Below are positions 59,601-64,000 of a stretch of 64,000 bases of DNA, in pieces. The DNA lies in assembly GCF_036884655.1 (NCBI RefSeq), contig NC_088339.1, positions 23,889,501 through 23,953,500 on the forward strand, written 5' to 3'. Origin of the DNA: Musa acuminata AAA Group (lineage: Eukaryota > Streptophyta > Magnoliopsida > Zingiberales > Musaceae). The translations under genes were made by a program, and so were the position numbers. The notes below the pieces were generated by a model. The model worked only from the letters and a program-made list of their open reading frames with translations. It had not been told where the DNA came from and searched no databases. Numbering within the stretch: the stretch's first letter is position 1; every line of letters begins with the position of its first letter.

Positions 59601-59977
59601 TGGTTCCTCTTATATTGCAAACAATTTTAAGCGAATTACGCTATCATCAAAATGTGCAATAATCATGTCACGGTTTGAAGATGCTAAGTCCAATTATCTT
59701 ACAGGAGCATGAACCTTGGTGTAAAAAGTACATGGAATTATATCAAGAGCTTAGGGAGAATTGGGAAAGGCTTTACTGGGATGAAGGCTATTCGAAAAAG
59801 ATTGCACAAGATCATGCCAATTATGAATCTTCCGAAGATGATGATTTGGACTTTTCACCATATAGGTATAGATATTAGAGATCTATTCGCAAAGTATGCT
59901 TTCTACATGAGAACTATATAATGAGATTCTTACATTTTAGTTGGGACTGGAATAAGTCACACCTTTATTTGGACCAT

Positions 59978-60016
<39 letters not shown>

Positions 60017-62848
60017 TGCTCGCTCGCTTGCCAATTTAGTTGACAGTCATGGTTAATTCATAAATGAAAAAATAATTGATAATGGGCCACTGCTATTTCT
60101 TTTCTTTCTCTAACATCTTCTACATAAGTAATAATGTGGAGGGCTAATGCTCGTAGGCAGTTACAGTTATTGCGTGTCATATTTCTACAACATCTGAAGT
60201 ATATGATTCTGGTCAAAGAGTTAGCCATTTCTAAATTTGAATGATCATAACTTTTAAAAAACTAGTTCAGTTTACGTACTTCGTCTTGTTGTTGCAGGCA
60301 AAGGCAATCACATGCCGAGCTAAATAAGGTACTGCTATGTTAACTTTTGGAGTTCTTGCTATAGTATGCTTTTGTGATGTTTCTTTTTGAAGTTTTCTGG
60401 TGGATGATATTTTATAGTTCTTGTTACCATTTTTAGCATGTATATATATCCAGCTTAGCAACATCATAGTATCGTTAGAGAATATTAGAGCTAAAGTAGA
60501 TATGAGCAAGGAGCATGATGCTCTTTAAAAGTTCTGTTGAGTCGTTTAAGGATTTCAGGCCGAAAGCTGATAGTATGCTTATCTTGACCATTTGTATTGA
60601 GATGTTGATGATTTTGATTGATACATTATACTTGATTCAGCATGTCAAAGAATCCATAGTGCATCAGTTTTACATGACTAATAGTAATCATCATGACTTT
60701 CTTTTCATTTGTCTTTTATTTAGATGTAATTTTAAAGGAATCCATATTTTTCAAATCGTCATTGTTGGTGTTTGAACCATTTAATTTCTGCTGAAACCAT
60801 CTTATTCTAGGTGAATTTTGCTCAATTGGCTTGGATACAAATAACCAATGACAAAACTTATCTGCCTGGACTGAAACCATAATTGCTATATACTCATGAC
60901 ATGCTATATCTTATTCTCCAGATAGGCTGATTGCCAAATGCCTTTCCTTAAATCTGTCTTCTAAATCATCTCCATTGTATTTCTTATCTTATGTTCAGTA
61001 GTTTATTGGCTGCTTACCTGTTGTAATTTTCTTATCTGATTTGTATGATTTGTTTGCTTAGAAAAATCACTTAAGCTATCCTTTGCCTAAAAGCAGCTAG
61101 TACAATGTGTTATAATTTTGAACACCCTGAAGTATCATTAGTCATTAATTAAATGTTTTGATAATGCCATTTTCCTTTAACCTAGTAACTCTTCTAGATA
61201 AGGATGAAGGTAGAGATCACTGTTTGTAACCGTATTAGAGACTTTGAATAACATATCAATCATGATGGAAATGAAATCAATATCATCTGTAAGCCAGTGA
61301 GGAAATTATTCATTTAAGAAAACAAGTCTGATTTCTGTTTGATATTTTTTCCTGGTTTAAATATTTATGGAAACCTGACATATATGGCTACTGCTAATTT
61401 AGACTTGAGGCATTTAATGCCTCTGTTTAACTTGAATTCCCAGGATTTTTTGGCAACAAACTTTTCCCTCATTTATGTAAAGAGAGATTTTGTTTGATCA
61501 ACACTTTATTGTATCCTTAGGTGCATAAAAATTTTGGCTAGAGGCGAACAAATGCATGTTTCTCTTTCTTTCTTGAGGATTTGATATTGATTATATCTTT
61601 TAAAAAAAGAATTCCAAATGATAGGAGCCTATCTTTCCAATGCAAGCTAGGTTTCATTGTTGACATGGGCTTTATCTAGTTAGTATCCTGTGACTTCGTG
61701 ATAAAGTATAGAGTATACTCTTCTGAATGCAGGAACAAGGTCTCCAGGGAAATGAAACACGGCAAAGGGTTAGCCAAGTACGTGATAAATTTGAATATGA
61801 CAGAGAAAGAAGAATGAGGGACAGAGGTTGGTCCTTTTCTTGGATTTCTCTTTCTTTTCTTTCTGTGAGGCCCTATGCACCTTATTATCTACTCTATCTT
61901 GTTTGTTTATAAATGGATTTAGTGGAAAAATTGATGTCTATTATGGCGTCTGATTGCCCTTGCTCATGCCGCTGGAACTTAAAATCCTTGACAACACGCG
62001 ATGTTATTTATGCTGCTCCATTTCCAGGAATGATGATTTTATATGTGCTTTTTATCAGCGTCAGAATTTCTTTAAGGTTACATAGAGTGAGCGCCGATGC
62101 AGTTCAGAGAAAATCTGTATTTGTGATGATGACAAAAATTTATAGCAAAGAAATATGCTGATTCTTGGTTTCCTTTTTGTATTTCAATTTGCTTTTCCTA
62201 AGTTTTCATGTAAGATTCACCTTTGCTAGGCATGTAGCTTGCTCCATGCCTAGGCTCGAGAGAACCTTAGACCTCAGGATGTATCCTTTAACAACATTTA
62301 ATTATTTGATGAATTTAGTCTACATGAGACAGTGGTCCAGCCAGTTAGTGAGATTCCTAGGTCGCCCTCTCTGCCAAACTATAGTATAAATTGCATTCCT
62401 AGGATATCATCTTAGTCAGATGCCTTTTGTAAGCTAGTCTTTTTCTCTGCTAGTGTCATTTTTCCCCTTTTAACAAGTGCACAATCTACATTAATTCACA
62501 ACAGAACTGGACTTTAGAACTAACAAGGGTTAGTTTGGGTTTTCAACTGATGTTCGTAGGCAAACTACTTGAACTAGTATAAATGTCAAAGACTCAAATA
62601 CCATGGTATATGATTCTTCTCCACATCAGAACATTTATTTGTAGCATTGCCCACCCATGATATTTAATAATATTTGAAACTCTTATGTACTTGGAATTCC
62701 ATAGACATCTTTCAGTTCTTTCGTGTGGTCTCTGACATCATTCCTAAATCATGCAGCATTTGCTCCTATGAATACGGATAATGATTTTAACTTCCAAGAT
62801 CGAAGTTCAAGGGTTCGGCCTTTCAATGCCAAGAAGTTCTTCCCTTAG
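53669..62848 (+). CDS. Conserved plant protein, predicted mitochondrial, 220 aa, function unknown
   Basis: Five exons: 53669-53953, 59705-59865, 60298-60328, 61733-61826 and 62757-62848. Total 663 nt, 220 aa. All junctions are in phase. The first about 38 residues are basic with no acidic residue (MLRGVVRRQPPPLGGFSL), as in a mitochondrial presequence. The conserved core contains EWWAVDGEMHEIGEHVP, RDNLPNKRRKQMREQFMRR, EPWCKKYMELYQELRENWER and DEGYSKKIAQDHANYES. The rest is highly charged and predicted helical (VRDKFEYDRERRMRDR), ending NAKKFFP. From memory this matches a conserved, uncharacterised land-plant protein. A role in the mitochondrial translation apparatus is a guess I cannot support from sequence. 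Intron 1 is 5.75 kb because an LTR retrotransposon sits in it. Confidence 0.88.
54246..54691 (-). repeat. LTR (3' LTR of the minus-strand element)
   Basis: 446 bp, bounded by the polypurine tract on the inside and the GTTC target copy on the outside. Confidence 0.93.
58355..58366 (-). other. Primer-binding site of the retrotransposon
   Basis: On the minus strand, TGGTATCAGAGC is a perfect 12-base complement to the 3' end of initiator methionine tRNA, the usual plant Copia/Gypsy primer. Confidence 0.92.
58369..58814 (-). repeat. LTR (5' LTR of the minus-strand element)
   Basis: 446 bp, almost identical to the other LTR. It carries the element promoter, which points toward lower coordinates. 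Confidence 0.93.
59979..60013. repeat. CT microsatellite
   Basis: About 17 CT units in intron 2 of the 220-aa protein gene, followed by CTCG/CTTG repeats. Confidence 0.92.
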
Positions 62849-64000
62849 CCTTTCAGAGACTGAGCAATTGGCACTTAACGGGTGGTGTGTCTCAAGGTTC
62901 CTTGTGTTCACAGTTTCAGCTTCTGACAAGTAAAAAGCAGTTTTTCTCATGGCAATCATGGATGCTTCTAGTTATATTCAGCTACAAAAATCAAGGTGAA
63001 AAATCATGGAACTCTCACTGCTTGAAGCAACATCCTTCAATCTAATTCCTCTACTTGGATAGAGGATGATGTAACTGTTATCCAGCTTGGTCGGGCTGCT
63101 TCTACGAAACTGACTATTAAGTTTGCAAGCCCTACTGTCATCTTTTTCGCTATTTTACTAAACATGAGAAATAGTAGCCTGTTATGTGTCTCTTTCTGTC
63201 TGGCAACCACTCTTAGATTCTAGAAAAGCAATATTTAGATCTAGTGGAAATAAAAGGAAAATGTGATGCTTATCAGAATTTGCTAAATTTTGCAGCACAG
63301 TTATTTAACCAATTCAATTTGTTTCATTCTAGCTTGTCATCTACATCGCTTAGACTGTGTGCATCTGAGTTTTCAAGTTGATATTTTTCTATGTTATATT
63401 GTACAGACTACAAATGTCTAGTTCTAGCAAGTTGAACTACACTAATTACTAGGTGGTGTACATCAAATTGTTTTATTCTAGCTTATCAGTTCCTTTTATC
63501 TTTTACATCAATTAGATGGTAAGTATCTGAGTTTTTGAGTTGACATTTTTCTTTTATATTGTAAAAGTATTTTTTTCTAGCAAAGTCAACTGCACTAATT
63601 ACCTGTAGCATACATCAAGTGTATTAACCTCTCTCAACTTATTCCAAGTTGAGAGAGCATAGTGATTTCAGGTTCTAATATGCAGGTTTCTAAGGAGCAG
63701 AGAGGATGTTGGATCGAGTCTAATGTAGAACTTGAGTCATTGAGATATTGGATTTTGGTACTTGAGGTAGAAATATCAATCTCATCATCATTCTAAAGAA
63801 GAAAAAGGAGTTCATGACAATGAAACAACAATGTTCATTTTATATGATCTCAGTTACATTGTGTTTGAAAATCATGTATCAGCATTTTCTGTCTCCTCTT
63901 TTACTTTATAGAAATTTGGTTTCACTCTTGGAGAGTGGGAAGGACTAATGGTACCATATCACCACAGCCTTTTGGAGACATTAAACAGCTCCTTGTCCAA
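62849..64000. other. Downstream region with a decayed tandem duplication
   Basis: It starts with the 3' untranslated region of the 220-aa protein gene. At about 63325-63470 and 63474-63620 two diverged copies of a 150-bp unit follow each other (shared: CTATCTGAGTTTT-like, TTTTCTATGTTATATTGTA, CACTAATTAC, ACATCAA). No gene is seen up to the end of the window. Confidence 0.5.

Noticed and set aside
1..64000. CRISPR arrays, rRNA genes, organelle-derived insertions, bacterial-type operons
   Set aside because: No direct-repeat/spacer pattern, no rRNA-like sequence and no plastid or mitochondrial genes were seen. All genes fit a plant nuclear genome.

Overview
This window is nuclear DNA from a flowering plant, most likely a commelinid monocot. 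A Musaceae/Zingiberales-like genome is my best guess, not a proof. The genes have long AT-rich introns, very GC-rich first exons, and products that match land-plant families: ARP3, a trefoil-tailed GH5, FAMA, SOBIR1, ATG16 and SAD2-type importin. I found no bacterial operons, CRISPR arrays or organelle genes. Exon joins were made by eye from GT/AG (one GC/AG) borders, family alignment from memory and codon phase. The phases close exactly for every multi-exon model.

Layout. 185-8148 (-): ARP3, complete, 10 coding exons, 427 aa, with a hAT-like MITE and a SINE in introns. 8797-11325 (+): a 60-aa single-pass membrane protein, head to head with ARP3. 12823-14197 (-): methionine sulfoxide reductase A. 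14584-18645 (-): ATG16, whose start codon appears split by an intron and whose second coding intron holds a 5 x 120-bp minisatellite. 19760-21670 (+): intronless SOBIR1 receptor kinase behind a W-box cluster. 23242-26321 (-): secreted GH5 cellulase-like protein with a C-terminal ricin-B-like module. 27960-31756: FAMA (-) facing a broken, inverted partial copy of itself (+). 33967-50915 (+): 22-exon SAD2/importin-7/8-like karyopherin. 53669-62848 (+): a 220-aa, probably mitochondrial, plant protein whose first intron carries a very young 4.6-kb non-autonomous LTR retrotransposon. 62849-64000: downstream sequence with a decayed tandem duplication.

The genes are unrelated housekeeping and developmental genes, as expected for a plant chromosome arm; no pathway is clustered. 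The most interesting structure is the FAMA inverted duplication. Two arms of about 1 kb, in opposite orientation and separated by about 1 kb, could form a long RNA hairpin against a master stomatal regulator. The broken copy also keeps an intact ACT-like-domain-only reading frame (132 aa) that resembles a microProtein. Other points are a tRNA-derived SINE with a perfect 13-bp target duplication, the split ATG of ATG16, a coding-phase minisatellite, and an antisense gene relic inside the importin first intron.
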